A DNA stretch of 33,129 nucleotides from Candidatus Ventrenecus stercoripullorum (GTDB lineage: Bacteria > Bacillota_I > Bacilli_A > RF39 > UBA660), in contig DVGF01000036.1 of NCBI GenBank assembly GCA_018712835.1, positions 1-33,129 on the forward strand, written 5' to 3'. A program made the translations under genes and the position numbers. The notes below the pieces were generated by a model that saw only the letters and a program-made list of their open reading frames with translations, was not told the origin of the DNA and made no database searches. This document shows positions 17,983 to 25,641 of the stretch, one piece after another. How positions within the stretch are numbered: position 1 is the stretch's first letter; every line of letters begins with the position of its first letter.

Positions 17983-18736
17983 TTAAGTCACCCCCAAGTA
18001 AAGTAACCACATCTATGATACGGTCAAAAAATTCTTTACGGGTATCCTCTCCTCTGCGAAGTTCTGAAAAAATCTTACCATCTTTAATAAAGATAACGCG
18101 TGTAGCATAACTTGCTGTAAATGCATCATGAGTAACCATTAAAATTGTCGCTAAAAGCTCTTGATTTAAATATTGAAATCTCTCTAAAAGCATTTTAGCA
18201 GATTTAGAGTCAAGTGCTCCAGTCGGCTCATCCGCCAAAACCAACTTCGGATTTGTAATAATAGCTCTCGCACTTGCTACTCTTTGTTTTTGTCCACCAC
18301 TCATTTGATAAGGATATTTTTTTAAAACATCTGTAATATCTAACTCTCGAGCCACTTTCTTAATTCGTGTATCCATTTCACTCACTTTTGTATTTTGAAT
18401 AGATAAAGCAAGCGCAATATTTTCATAAGCCGTTAAGGTATCAAGCAAATTAAAATCTTGAAAAATAAACCCTAATTCTTCTCTTCGAAACTTATTTAAA
18501 GAATTACCTTTTAATTTCGTAATATCCATACCACCTACAAAAATATGACCACTAGTCACTTTATCAATGGTTGAAATACAATTTAGTAAAGTTGTCTTAC
18601 CAGAGCCACTTGCTCCCATAATAGCTACAAATTCTCCCTTTTCTACTTCAAAAGAAATATTATCAATAGCTTTTGTAAGACTAGATCTACTTCCATAATA
18701 CTTTTCGATTTTATCAACTTTTAAAATTGTTTCCAT
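17969..18736 (-). CDS. BceA-like ABC transporter ATPase
   Basis: 255-aa ATPase partner of the permease that follows. Walker A GASGSGKT (41-48), Q loop FIFQDFN, signature MSGGQKQR (145-152), Walker B LVLADEP (165-171), D loop SALDS-type GALDS and H loop VTHD (His 203) are all present. The conserved C-terminal tail RKEFFDRIIDVVTLLGGD is typical of this subfamily. A strong AAGGAGGAAT site precedes ATG 18736, and a 90-bp gap separates it from the kinase gene. In relatives this ATPase powers both resistance and signalling to the kinase. Confidence 0.95.
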   Translation of the reverse strand: METILKVDKIEKYYGSRSSLTKAIDNISFEVEKGEFVAIMGASGSGKTTLLNCISTIDKVTSGHIFVGGMDITKLKGNSLNKFRREELGFIFQDFNLLDTLTAYENIALALSIQNTKVSEMDTRIKKVARELDITDVLKKYPYQMSGGQKQRVASARAIITNPKLVLADEPTGALDSKSAKMLLERFQYLNQELLATILMVTHDAFTASYATRVIFIKDGKIFSELRRGEDTRKEFFDRIIDVVTLLGGDLNDAL

Positions 18737-18826
18737 ACTATTCCTCCTTGTTTACTACCCCATTTTACGAAACAAAAAGAATTTTGTCGCTACTTTAATA
18801 TTACCAAACATTACAAAATCTTAATA

Positions 18827-19843
18827 TTAATCGTCAATTTGATAGAAATGATTTTTAGCAAATGATATTTTTACAATAGTATGGTCATTCACTTCAGAAA
18901 AAATTTCTATTTTATGACCTAACTTAGTACAAAGCTTTTTAGCAATATAAAGTCCCATACCGGTAGACTTACTATGTGTCCGTCCATTTTCTCCAGTAAA
19001 AGATTTCTCAAAAACTCTTGCAATATCTCTAGGTGGTATTCCAATACCATTATCATAAATCGAAAGAACAAAAAAATCCGGATAATCTTCCCCAGTAATT
19101 CGTATCTCTCTTTCTACATGATTTCTTTGATACTTAATACTATTGTTAATAAGTTGATTGATAATAAACTCTAACCATTTCGCATCACTAAAAACAGAAT
19201 ATCGAACATTAGAAACACTTAAATGAATATCATTCTCTAAATAATCATCTTTATTTTTTAAATTCACATTTTTAAGAACTTTATCTAAAGGTACTTCACT
19301 GATAACAAAATCATGTTCAAAATTCTCACTTCTTACATAATAAAGAATTTGATCAATATAATTATCCAACTTTTTTACCTGACCAACATATTCTTTTGGC
19401 ATATTTCCATGATTATGATGCATTAAAATCAAACTAGCAATTGGAATTTTTACTTCATGAATCCACATTTCAATATATTCTTTAAAATCATTCATTTGAA
19501 ATTCATAATTTTTAATATATTCATTCATAGCCTTATTAATTTCATAAAAAGCATCATAAAAAAGTTGTCCTTCATAAAAACGTGGTCTTTCTAATGTTTC
19601 TAATACTAAATACTTTTTGTCCAAATGTTCTAAATTTAAAAGAAAAGTATTATAAAAAGACTTTTTACGAAAATAATCAAGAAAAAGAGCCAATACTCCA
19701 AAAATAAGCATCGAAAAAAGAACAACATTGGAAAGAACTACAGGAACTTTAAATGCAAAAAACAATAAAATTAACAAAAAGAAAAAAAGAAAAAATAACA
19801 GTATAAAAACAAATTTATCTTTTAAAAACAATGAAAACTTCAT
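18827..19843 (-). CDS. BceS-like intramembrane-sensing histidine kinase
   Basis: 338-aa sensor kinase. Two hydrophobic helices (about residues 11-31 and 36-56) with only a few residues between them mean there is no extracellular sensor domain. In this class the stimulus comes through the ABC transporter. The H box is EMWIHEVKIP (His129), the N box EFIINQLINNSIKY, and the G boxes DNGIGIPPRDIARVFEKSFTGENGR and STGMGLYIAKKL. Its start overlaps the stop of the response-regulator gene (ATGA at 19840-19843), so the pair is co-translated. No terminator is obvious before the ATPase gene 90 bp downstream, so all five genes may form one operon. Confidence 0.95.
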   Translation of the reverse strand: MKFSLFLKDKFVFILLFFLFFFLLILLFFAFKVPVVLSNVVLFSMLIFGVLALFLDYFRKKSFYNTFLLNLEHLDKKYLVLETLERPRFYEGQLFYDAFYEINKAMNEYIKNYEFQMNDFKEYIEMWIHEVKIPIASLILMHHNHGNMPKEYVGQVKKLDNYIDQILYYVRSENFEHDFVISEVPLDKVLKNVNLKNKDDYLENDIHLSVSNVRYSVFSDAKWLEFIINQLINNSIKYQRNHVEREIRITGEDYPDFFVLSIYDNGIGIPPRDIARVFEKSFTGENGRTHSKSTGMGLYIAKKLCTKLGHKIEIFSEVNDHTIVKISFAKNHFYQIDD

Positions 19844-20502
19844 AATAAAATATACCCTTGTCCCTTTCTTGTTTCAATTGCATTCTCTATTCCAAACTCT
19901 GTCATCTTTGCTCTAAGTCGACTAATATTTACTGTAAGAGCATTATCATTAATATATTCATCATTATTCCACAAGTCAGGCATTAAATCATCACGACTAA
20001 CAATACTTCCTTGATGATTAAGCAAAAATTGAAAAATTATCATTTCATTCTTCGTTAACCAAAGTTCTCTTTCACCATCACTCAAAACACCTTTCTTCGC
20101 ATTTACATTTAAATTTCTATAAGTTGTAACATCATTATTCTTTCCGGCTCTTTTTAGTACAGCCCCAATCCGAAGAAGCAAAATATTTGGATTATAAGGC
20201 TTTGTAATATAATCATCTGCTCCAAAACTCATCGATAATACTTCATCTGTTTCATTATTACGACTTGTTACCATAATAATAGGAACCTCTGACTTCTCTC
20301 GAATACTTTTAAGTAAAACTTCTCCATTAATAACAGGAATATTAATATCAAGTAACACTAAATCAACAGAAGAAGCCAAGATTTCTTCAGTAGCTTTCGA
20401 AAAATCTTGTAAAACAACCGTTTCATATCCAGCATGATTAAGCATTTCCTCTAGTTCTTGACAAATAACTTTATCATCTTCTACAATCATAATTTTTTTC
20501 AT
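19840..20502 (-). CDS. BceR-like OmpR-family response regulator
   Basis: 220-aa regulator. The receiver domain has the acidic pair at residues 9-10, the phosphorylation site Asp52 (LVLLDINIPVING), Thr79 in MVTSR and Lys101 in YITKPYN. The C-terminal winged helix includes LTKNEMIIFQFLLNHQG, DLMPDLWNNDEYINDNALTVNISRLRAKM and the final RKGQGYIL. It is first in the operon, behind a strong AAGGAG site and an extended -10 promoter. Its probable DNA site (CAAAATTGTAA) lies in its own promoter and in front of the decayed transporter genes, which suggests autoregulation and past co-regulation of the second module. Confidence 0.95.
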   Translation of the reverse strand: MKKIMIVEDDKVICQELEEMLNHAGYETVVLQDFSKATEEILASSVDLVLLDINIPVINGEVLLKSIREKSEVPIIMVTSRNNETDEVLSMSFGADDYITKPYNPNILLLRIGAVLKRAGKNNDVTTYRNLNVNAKKGVLSDGERELWLTKNEMIIFQFLLNHQGSIVSRDDLMPDLWNNDEYINDNALTVNISRLRAKMTEFGIENAIETRKGQGYILL

Positions 20503-20524
20503 TAGAGTTCACTCCTTTCATTTT

Positions 20525-20575
20525 ATTATAGCACGAAAAAAAAGCAAAAAATGTTACAATTTTGCAAGAGTAACA
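20525..20575 (-). promoter_or_regulatory. Promoter and Bce-box of the resistance operon
   Basis: On the minus strand TTGCAAAATTGTAA (20554-20567) is followed after 23 bp by TATAAT (20525-20530), which is preceded by TGC as an extended -10. TGTTAC and GTAACA also form a perfect 6-bp inverted repeat with a 12-bp centre around the first element. The core and spacing match the promoter at 13093-13135. Confidence 0.65.
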
Positions 20576-20646
20576 CCCCAAAACTATAATCAGAAAAAGC
20601 ATAATCTTAAAAAAATTTAACAAAAAACTTATAGAAAAACTAACAC

Positions 20647-20732
20647 TATGTGCCAAAAACGTGAAAGTTGATACAGTATTATGTGCCAAAAACGTGAAAC
20701 TTAAAGCAAAAATATGTGCCAAAAACGTGAAA
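20647..20732. repeat. Three identical 20-bp repeats at 33-bp period
   Basis: TATGTGCCAAAAACGTGAAA occurs without any mismatch at 20647, 20680 and 20713. The two 13-bp spacers differ from each other. The 307-bp stretch from 20503 to 20809 holds no gene besides this array, the operon promoter to its left and a terminator to its right. The repeats resemble in form the terminal repeats of IS21-family elements, or a set of protein-binding sites. Confidence 0.9.
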
Positions 20733-20773
20733 AATATAGCATTATTTTACTTTCAATATCAATACATAAAATA

Positions 20774-20797
20774 AAAAGCTGCATTCACAGCTTTTCT
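20774..20797. terminator. Terminator after the hydrolase pseudogene
   Basis: AAAAGCTG (20774-20781) pairs with CAGCTTTT (20788-20795), loop CATTCA. A-rich sequence on the left gives a T run on the minus strand after the decayed hydrolase gene. Confidence 0.7.
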
Positions 20798-20809
20798 TAT
20801 TTTAAAAAA

Positions 20810-21365
20810 CTAATTTTCAAAAATTTTTGACAACCACTCATCAAAAGGAATAATCCATTGAGAGTCTTCACGACCAATTCCAAACCCATGAGGCATATTT
20901 TCTAACACATGAACATCAACGGAAACTTCATCAAGTTCATCTGAAACATAAGAAGCGTCCAAAAAAGTTTCCATTTACAAACCCGTCATAATGCAAAACT
21001 TCTTCACCGCACAAGATACCGCCTGCTGAAAAAACAATAATAGCAATATCCTCTTCATCAATCTAATAATCATCAGCATGACTTCTAACATATCGAACCG
21101 CCCGTGCTAAATCAAGAACCCCTTCTTGCATAGTATAAGGACGCACACGGTAATGAACCACAAAAGTAACATATCCTAAACTGCTAAGCTTTTGAGCAAC
21201 TTCTTGCCCTTCCGTAGTTTCCGAACGAAATTGAACATCTCCTCCTGGATTAATCAATACAGCACCCTTCACATCTCCTTCCGCCTCATAACGTGTCATA
21301 TATGGAACAAATCCTGGGTCATCAAAATAATTACCAGTATTAATACACCCGTGAGTAACTCTCAT
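20810..21365 (-). pseudogene. Decayed alpha/beta hydrolase (esterase-like)
   Basis: Broken hydrolase of the acetylesterase type. The first part (DPGFVPYMTRY, GAVLINPGGD, RVRPYTMQEGVLDLARAVRYVRSHADDY) ends at TAG 21063-21065. The frame then goes on with IDEEDIAIIVFSAGGILCGEE, where the nucleophile elbow reads VFSAGG instead of GFSAGG. A run of six T near 20974 shifts the frame, after which LDASYVSDELDEV and LENMPHGFGIG, holding the catalytic His, can be read to TAG at 20810. The segment that should lie between DEVSVD and HVLENMPHG, including the catalytic Asp, is missing. No ribosome binding site precedes the first ATG, so the 5' end is probably lost too. Confidence 0.88.
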
Positions 21366-21375
21366 GTCAACAAAA

Positions 21376-21404
21376 ATTAAAAAAAAGAAGTAACTTTGAT
21401 TACT
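21376..21404 (-). terminator. Terminator of the membrane HTH gene
   Basis: On the minus strand AGTAA-TCAAAG-TTACT (21389-21404) is followed by TCTTTTTTTT. It begins directly after the stop codon of the HTH gene. Confidence 0.75.
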
Positions 21405-21405
21405 C

Positions 21406-21969
21406 CTAAAAACTACAGCTTCCACCATTTTCTATAAAATAATTTTCAATATTAGTAATACTACTATCTAAATTAGCCCAATCAGTTAAATCTTTTAAAT
21501 AAACTTGCATACTAGCACTACAATTATCACACTGAAAATAATCTTGTTCACCAATTGTTATATGATAAACGTCATCTTTAATAGAACATGTCATACTAGT
21601 AGAAGAAATAGAATCAACAGAAGGTTCATTTGGAACCAATGTAAACATAACTATAGCAATCACTATAAAAATAATATATAAAATAAATAAGACTCCCAAA
21701 ACTTTCAATATTTTAATAATAATTCCCGCTAACTTTTCGGTATTCGAAATTTTACTTTCTAATATTCCATGAACATCATTATCAAGTAATTCATCAATAC
21801 TCACCTGAAAAACTTGTGACAATTTCTTTAATTGTTCTGGATTAGGCATTGTTTCATTAAGTTCCCAGTTAGAGATGGTCTGCCTTGTAACATCCACCTT
21901 AAAAGCTAAATCTTCCTGAGATAAATGCTGTTCCTTTCTATACTTTAAAATCTTTTCTCCGAGTTTCAT
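21406..21969 (-). CDS. Membrane-bound XRE-family regulator
   Basis: 187-aa protein with a DNA-binding domain inside the cell and a small domain outside. Residues 1-65 are an XRE helix-turn-helix (KYRKEQHLSQEDLAFKVDVTRQTISNWELNETMPNPEQL). A strongly hydrophobic segment (about 80-112, IIIKILKVLGVLFILYIIFIVIAIVMFTLV) spans the membrane. The last 75 residues are probably external and hold four Cys (MTCSIKD, QCDNCSAS and the C-terminal GGSCSF), suggesting disulphides or metal binding. ATG 21969 follows AAAGGAG. A -10 box TATAAT lies at 21993-21998 and a palindrome at 22030-22048. It is not obviously linked to a target gene; the neighbour is the decayed hydrolase. Confidence 0.85.
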   Translation of the reverse strand: MKLGEKILKYRKEQHLSQEDLAFKVDVTRQTISNWELNETMPNPEQLKKLSQVFQVSIDELLDNDVHGILESKISNTEKLAGIIIKILKVLGVLFILYIIFIVIAIVMFTLVPNEPSVDSISSTSMTCSIKDDVYHITIGEQDYFQCDNCSASMQVYLKDLTDWANLDSSITNIENYFIENGGSCSF

Positions 21970-21992
21970 AAACTTCTCCTTTCATCTCCACC

Positions 21993-22048
21993 ATTATAGT
22001 AAAATACAAAGAAAGTTTCTACCAAAAAGCTTTGCAAACTACGCAAAG
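21993..22048 (-). promoter_or_regulatory. Promoter and putative operator of the membrane HTH gene
   Basis: On the minus strand a TATAAT box (21993-21998) is preceded about 31 bp upstream by a perfect inverted repeat CTTTGC-N7-GCAAAG (22030-22048). No clear -35 box is visible. The palindrome is a candidate autoregulatory site. Confidence 0.4.
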
Positions 22049-22280
22049 AAAATTAACAATGAAATATTTACAACATTTTTAAATCTTAACTTGTTCTAAA
22101 AAAGATGTTGTCCATAATAATATCCGTTATATCTGACCTCTTTCTTATCAACAAAGAATTAGAAAGGGATGGTAATGATGCGAAAAATAGAAATCAACTT
22201 TTTTGTGTAATCTACCTATTATGAATAGTAATTTTTATATTACTATTAATAATCATTTTTAAATAACAATTTAAAAATTA

Positions 22281-22322
22281 TGACACCTGAATCAACTTCA
22301 TCATTAGTTGAATCAGGTGTCA
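22281..22322. repeat. Long near-perfect inverted repeat
   Basis: TGACACCTGAATCAACT (22281-22297) pairs with AGTTGAATCAGGTGTCA (22306-22322), one central A-A mismatch and an 8-base loop. On the minus strand it is followed by TAATTTTTAAA, so it may end the GNAT transcript; on the plus strand it may be part of a small RNA. Confidence 0.8.
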
Positions 22323-22335
22323 AACCAACATTTAG

Positions 22336-22373
22336 GGATGCATCTGATTAGCACTTCAGATATATCCTTTTTT
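22336..22373 (+). terminator. Plus-strand terminator without an upstream gene
   Basis: GGAT-gc-ATCTGA (22336-22347) pairs with TCAGAT-at-ATCC (22356-22367) and is followed by six T (22368-22373). No plus-strand coding gene lies upstream for 12 kb. Confidence 0.5.
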
Positions 22374-22415
22374 ATTTTATGAAGTTTCCTTCATCCATAT
22401 ACATGATAACATAAA

Positions 22416-22859
22416 TTACTGATTGTTACAAGAAGTCACAAATTCCATAAAATAACGAGTTGCAGTTTCTTCTTTTACTAAAAATCCAATTCTTTTATAT
22501 AATGAAATAGCTTTTTGATTATCTTTATATACCCATAAATACAGTGGAGAAAATTGCATAGTTTTATCTTTTAAAATACTAGAACCAATTCCTAAATTGC
22601 GATATTCTTTTTCTAAATAAATCTCATCTAGTAAATACCCATCTTGATAAGGTCTAACTAGCACACAACCAACTATACTACTAGAAACCTCTATTAATTC
22701 AAAAAAGTGTAAATATTCTAAAACTTCATTATGCACATAATTTCTGATTTTTTCTTGCTCTTCCATAGACAACTTACCAGCATAATCAAAAACAGTCTGA
22801 AGTTTCCAAGTTTCTAATTGCAACATATTCTTAGTCGTGGCAATCTGTAAATGATACAT
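22416..22859 (-). CDS. GNAT-family N-acetyltransferase
   Basis: 147-aa acetyl-CoA-dependent acetyltransferase. The acetyl-CoA loop is LEKEYRNLGIGSSIL (R/QxxGxG at residues 87-92), followed by the typical LWVYKDNQKAISLYKRIGF C-terminal motif. The substrate is unknown. ATG 22859 follows AGGTGATAG and starts 4 bases after the stop of the transglutaminase-like gene, so translation is probably coupled. It is the last gene of a three-gene operon. Confidence 0.9.
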   Translation of the reverse strand: MYHLQIATTKNMLQLETWKLQTVFDYAGKLSMEEQEKIRNYVHNEVLEYLHFFELIEVSSSIVGCVLVRPYQDGYLLDEIYLEKEYRNLGIGSSILKDKTMQFSPLYLWVYKDNQKAISLYKRIGFLVKEETATRYFMEFVTSCNNQ

Positions 22860-22863
22860 TCTA

Positions 22864-23667
22864 TCACCTATGAGGCGCTAAGCCATTAAAATCAGTTAAT
22901 TCATTTATTTTCTCAACATTATACACCCTTGATAACTCCTGAAACTCTGTTCCTTTCTTATACAATTTTTTTACCAAATCATAGTGAAATGAATAAGGTT
23001 TTACATTTTTAAGATCAATATACTCTTCTTGACTCATCAATGAAACACCAATTGCAAGATCTTTTTGACCAGTTTCAGAATTTACATATCTCACAGGATT
23101 CTCAGGATCATATAAAATCCAAAAATTTTTATTTTCCGGTTTAAAAACAATAAAAACATGCGATCCTTTTAATTTTCCAAAAACTAATTCGGATTGAAAC
23201 CCTAAAAACAACAGAAGATTATGTGCCAAAGCACATTTTTCTGCACACTGAGATAAATTTTGATTTTTAAATTCTGTAATAGAAACATTTCTTCCAAAAT
23301 ATACATCTTCTCTATCATCCCAACTTCCAGAAAAATATCCAAAATATTGATAAAGATAATCTTGAATGTATGTTATAGTTTGTGGCTCAGATGTTAAAAA
23401 CTTATCAACATCATTATCTATATAATCCAAAAAATCACTATAAACGTTCATATCATCTACCAGTAGTCCTCCATAAATAGCGTTAGAATTAGACCTTATT
23501 ATCACATTCGGACTTATAAAATCTGCAAAAAAAGAAGTTAAATTTAAGTCGATTTTTCGTTGATCAGAAAAATTTGCCAAAGAAGTTAGTCGTTCTTGAA
23601 TAAATTTCTTTTTTTCTTCCAATGTTTCTAAATTTCGATAAATATCTTTGAATTCTTTAAATGTCAT
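22864..23667 (-). CDS. Transglutaminase-like protein, unknown substrate
   Basis: 267-aa soluble protein without signal peptide. The centre has the layout of a transglutaminase/arylamine-acetyltransferase fold: SQCAEKCALAHNLLLFLGF (Cys141 or Cys145), GKLKGSHVFIVF (His170) and FWILYDPENP (Asp187), a plausible Cys-His-Asp triad with the usual spacing. The N-terminal 130 residues are helical and unrecognised. ATG 23667 follows GAGAGG. It sits between the ART-like gene (29-bp gap) and the GNAT gene (4-bp gap). It could be a protease, acyltransferase or cross-linking enzyme; I do not recognise the exact family. Confidence 0.7.
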   Translation of the reverse strand: MTFKEFKDIYRNLETLEEKKKFIQERLTSLANFSDQRKIDLNLTSFFADFISPNVIIRSNSNAIYGGLLVDDMNVYSDFLDYIDNDVDKFLTSEPQTITYIQDYLYQYFGYFSGSWDDREDVYFGRNVSITEFKNQNLSQCAEKCALAHNLLLFLGFQSELVFGKLKGSHVFIVFKPENKNFWILYDPENPVRYVNSETGQKDLAIGVSLMSQEEYIDLKNVKPYSFHYDLVKKLYKKGTEFQELSRVYNVEKINELTDFNGLAPHR

Positions 23668-23696
23668 ACTGTACCTCTCTTTTATCTCAAAAAAAC

Positions 23697-24530
23697 TTAA
23701 GTCATGATTACCTTACCATCTAGATTACAAATATAAATCCATGGTAATAATTCTTTTATTTCCTGTAAAACATTTTTATCTTTTTCAATCTTTCTGCCAA
23801 CTAAAATTCCTTCAATAAAATTCATAGGTATTCCAAATAAAATAGCACTTTCTCGGTTTGTAAAAAAATCATCTTTCTTTTGTCTATCTAAAAGAAACTT
23901 ACTATAATATCCTTCATGAATAAAAGGTTTTACATTTTCATCAGAAATAGCATTAGTAAGAATATCTCCTTTTAATAACTGCTTTAAAGGAGAATTAGCG
24001 CTCCGAAAAATAATACCAATCTCTACTTTCTCCTGTACAAGACTAGGCATAAATCGTGCTTCCTTAGTTTGTTCCATTCCCCAACGATACAAATTATTTA
24101 CTAAAATATGCTCTAACACTGTATTCATCTGAGAATAAGGAATAACCTCTGTCTTAAACACTCCTGTTTCTCCATCAATATATCCAATAGTGCCACCACT
24201 ATAAAAATCAATATAATCTTTTAAAAAACAATCCCGTTTTAAATTCCACACTCCCACAGAAAAAGGATATTTAGAGTTTCTGCCGCCAACAAAAGCTCCA
24301 GCAATGAGCCCATGACGAACTATTTCTCTTAATCCTTCCATGTTCTTATATGTTCCATGAAGAAATGTTCCTTTTTGTAGAAAAACAGCATCCCCCACTT
24401 TGTAGTCATGTTTACATACTGGACAATCACTCACACTATAATAGCGTTCGATTTGTTCAAGTAAAATAATTCTAGAATTTTTATTCTCTACGAGTTTCTC
24501 AGCTTTATTAATATAATCAATCTTATCCAT
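23697..24530 (-). CDS. ADP-ribosyltransferase-like protein, tentative
   Basis: 277-aa soluble protein. TFLHGTYKNMEGLREIVRHGL (residues 55-75) resembles the first motif of H-Y-E-type ADP-ribosyltransferases such as the RNA 2'-phosphotransferase and DarT-like groups: a His in a small-residue turn followed by a helix ending in HGL/NGL. Tyr110 or Tyr117 (IDFYSGGTIGYID) and Glu240 (IPMNFIEGILVG) stand where the other two key residues would be. A CPVC pair (36-39) may bind metal. The family call rests on motif resemblance only. The gene opens an operon with the transglutaminase-like and GNAT genes; GAGG precedes ATG 24530. Confidence 0.55.
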   Translation of the reverse strand: MDKIDYINKAEKLVENKNSRIILLEQIERYYSVSDCPVCKHDYKVGDAVFLQKGTFLHGTYKNMEGLREIVRHGLIAGAFVGGRNSKYPFSVGVWNLKRDCFLKDYIDFYSGGTIGYIDGETGVFKTEVIPYSQMNTVLEHILVNNLYRWGMEQTKEARFMPSLVQEKVEIGIIFRSANSPLKQLLKGDILTNAISDENVKPFIHEGYYSKFLLDRQKKDDFFTNRESAILFGIPMNFIEGILVGRKIEKDKNVLQEIKELLPWIYICNLDGKVIMT

Positions 24531-24573
24531 GATAAACCTCTAACGAAAAACAGAAAATATATTTCTATACTTT

Positions 24574-25602
24574 CTATTTATTAGGATCCACTAAAATTTT
24601 AACAGCTGGATCATCACCACTAGTAAGTCTTTCATATGCATGTTGCACTTCCTCCAAAGAAACAATATCATCAACAAACTTCATAACATCAATTTGTTTA
24701 CTTGAAATCAAATCAATACATGTTTGAAACTCTTCTTTGGTATATGCAATAGCGCCTTTCATAGTAAGCTCACTCATAACACCCACTACAGTTGGGATAT
24801 TAATAGCACCAAGAGCCACTCCAACTAAAACAATCATTCCTCCAGGGCGACAAGTCATAAGTGCACTACTAACGGCCTTATCATTACCACAACATTCAAT
24901 GACAACGTCAAATCCATTTCCTTGTGTATCTTCCATAATAGATTTCATAAAATCTTCACTAGTTGCATCATAATACTTATCCGCAACTCCAAGACTAACA
25001 GACTTTTCTCCACGTTTTAAATTTGTTTCACTCACTGCTACAAAACTAGCCCCTTCTTTTTTTGCAAACATAGCAGAAACTAAACCAATAATTCCACCAC
25101 CTATTACAAGAACTTTTTGGCCAACTTTGATATCTGCTAAATGAATTGCGTGAAGTCCAACAGCTGTCGGTTCTACCATCGCCATTTCTTCATCTGTAAC
25201 ATTATCTGGAACTTTAAGTACCATATCAGAACGAATGGCCATTTTAGGTGCCAATGCCCCAGGATTGGTTAAAGAAAGTCCCGTTGCATAAGTCCATGTC
25301 TCTCGACAATATTGAGGATTACCTGTCAAACATGCTGAACAATGACCACATGGTGAAATAGGAAGCCCAGTAACACGATCTCCAACTTTCAAATCATCAC
25401 GATTTCCTGCATCAGTAACAACTCCACAAAATTCATGACCCATTACTAAACCTTTAGGCTCTCCCATATCCCAATAATGTATATCAGAACCACATATTCC
25501 AGCTTTTTTTACATCAATAACAACACTGCCTTCTACACTCTTAGGTTCAGGAATATCTCCAACTTCAAATTCTCTTTTTCCTTTCAACATTACACATTTC
25601 AT
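24574..25602 (-). CDS. Zinc-dependent alcohol/polyol dehydrogenase
   Basis: 342-aa medium-chain dehydrogenase/reductase oxidising an alcohol or polyol with NAD(P). The catalytic zinc ligands are Cys37 (AGICGSDIHYW), His56 and Glu57 (MGHEFCG) and Glu144 (VEPTAVGLHA). The structural zinc site is the four-Cys lobe PCGHCSACLTGNPQYC (85, 88, 91, 99). The nucleotide-binding loop is IGGGIIGL (167-174). It resembles sorbitol, threonine and butanediol dehydrogenases; the substrate cannot be fixed. GGGAGTG precedes ATG 25602 and a TATAAA box lies upstream. It looks more conserved than its neighbours. Confidence 0.93.
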   Translation of the reverse strand: MKCVMLKGKREFEVGDIPEPKSVEGSVVIDVKKAGICGSDIHYWDMGEPKGLVMGHEFCGVVTDAGNRDDLKVGDRVTGLPISPCGHCSACLTGNPQYCRETWTYATGLSLTNPGALAPKMAIRSDMVLKVPDNVTDEEMAMVEPTAVGLHAIHLADIKVGQKVLVIGGGIIGLVSAMFAKKEGASFVAVSETNLKRGEKSVSLGVADKYYDATSEDFMKSIMEDTQGNGFDVVIECCGNDKAVSSALMTCRPGGMIVLVGVALGAINIPTVVGVMSELTMKGAIAYTKEEFQTCIDLISSKQIDVMKFVDDIVSLEEVQHAYERLTSGDDPAVKILVDPNK

Positions 25603-25641
25603 TATCCATCACTCCCTATATTTATAGTAACAGAAAATAAA

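Larger units (their letters stand above)
22091..22373 (+). ncRNA. Possible small RNA unit in a gene-free stretch
   Basis: The 446-bp gap 21970-22415 holds no credible protein gene apart from an 11-codon frame (22175-22210, preceded by AAAGGGATGG). On the plus strand a weak promoter (TTGTTC 22091-22096, CATAAT 22113-22118, 16-bp spacer) is followed by three hairpins: 22224-22247 (nine perfect pairs), 22281-22322 (17-bp stem with one mismatch, loop of eight) and a terminator at 22336-22373. No plus-strand gene follows. I do not recognise the RNA as a known family, so this is a structural inference only. Confidence 0.3.

Noticed and set aside
20474-20722. An 82-codon minus-strand frame across the 33-bp repeats
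   Set aside because: Its repeated FLAHNTVSTFTFLAH sequence is just the translated DNA repeat, and it overlaps the promoter and start of the response-regulator gene.
20647-20732. CRISPR array
   Set aside because: Repeats are only 20 bp with 13-bp spacers and three units; CRISPR spacers are about 26-40 bp, and no cas gene is present.
22175-22210. An 11-codon peptide gene (MMRKIEINFFV)
   Set aside because: The ribosome binding site is fair, but such short frames are common by chance. It is noted only as part of the possible RNA unit.
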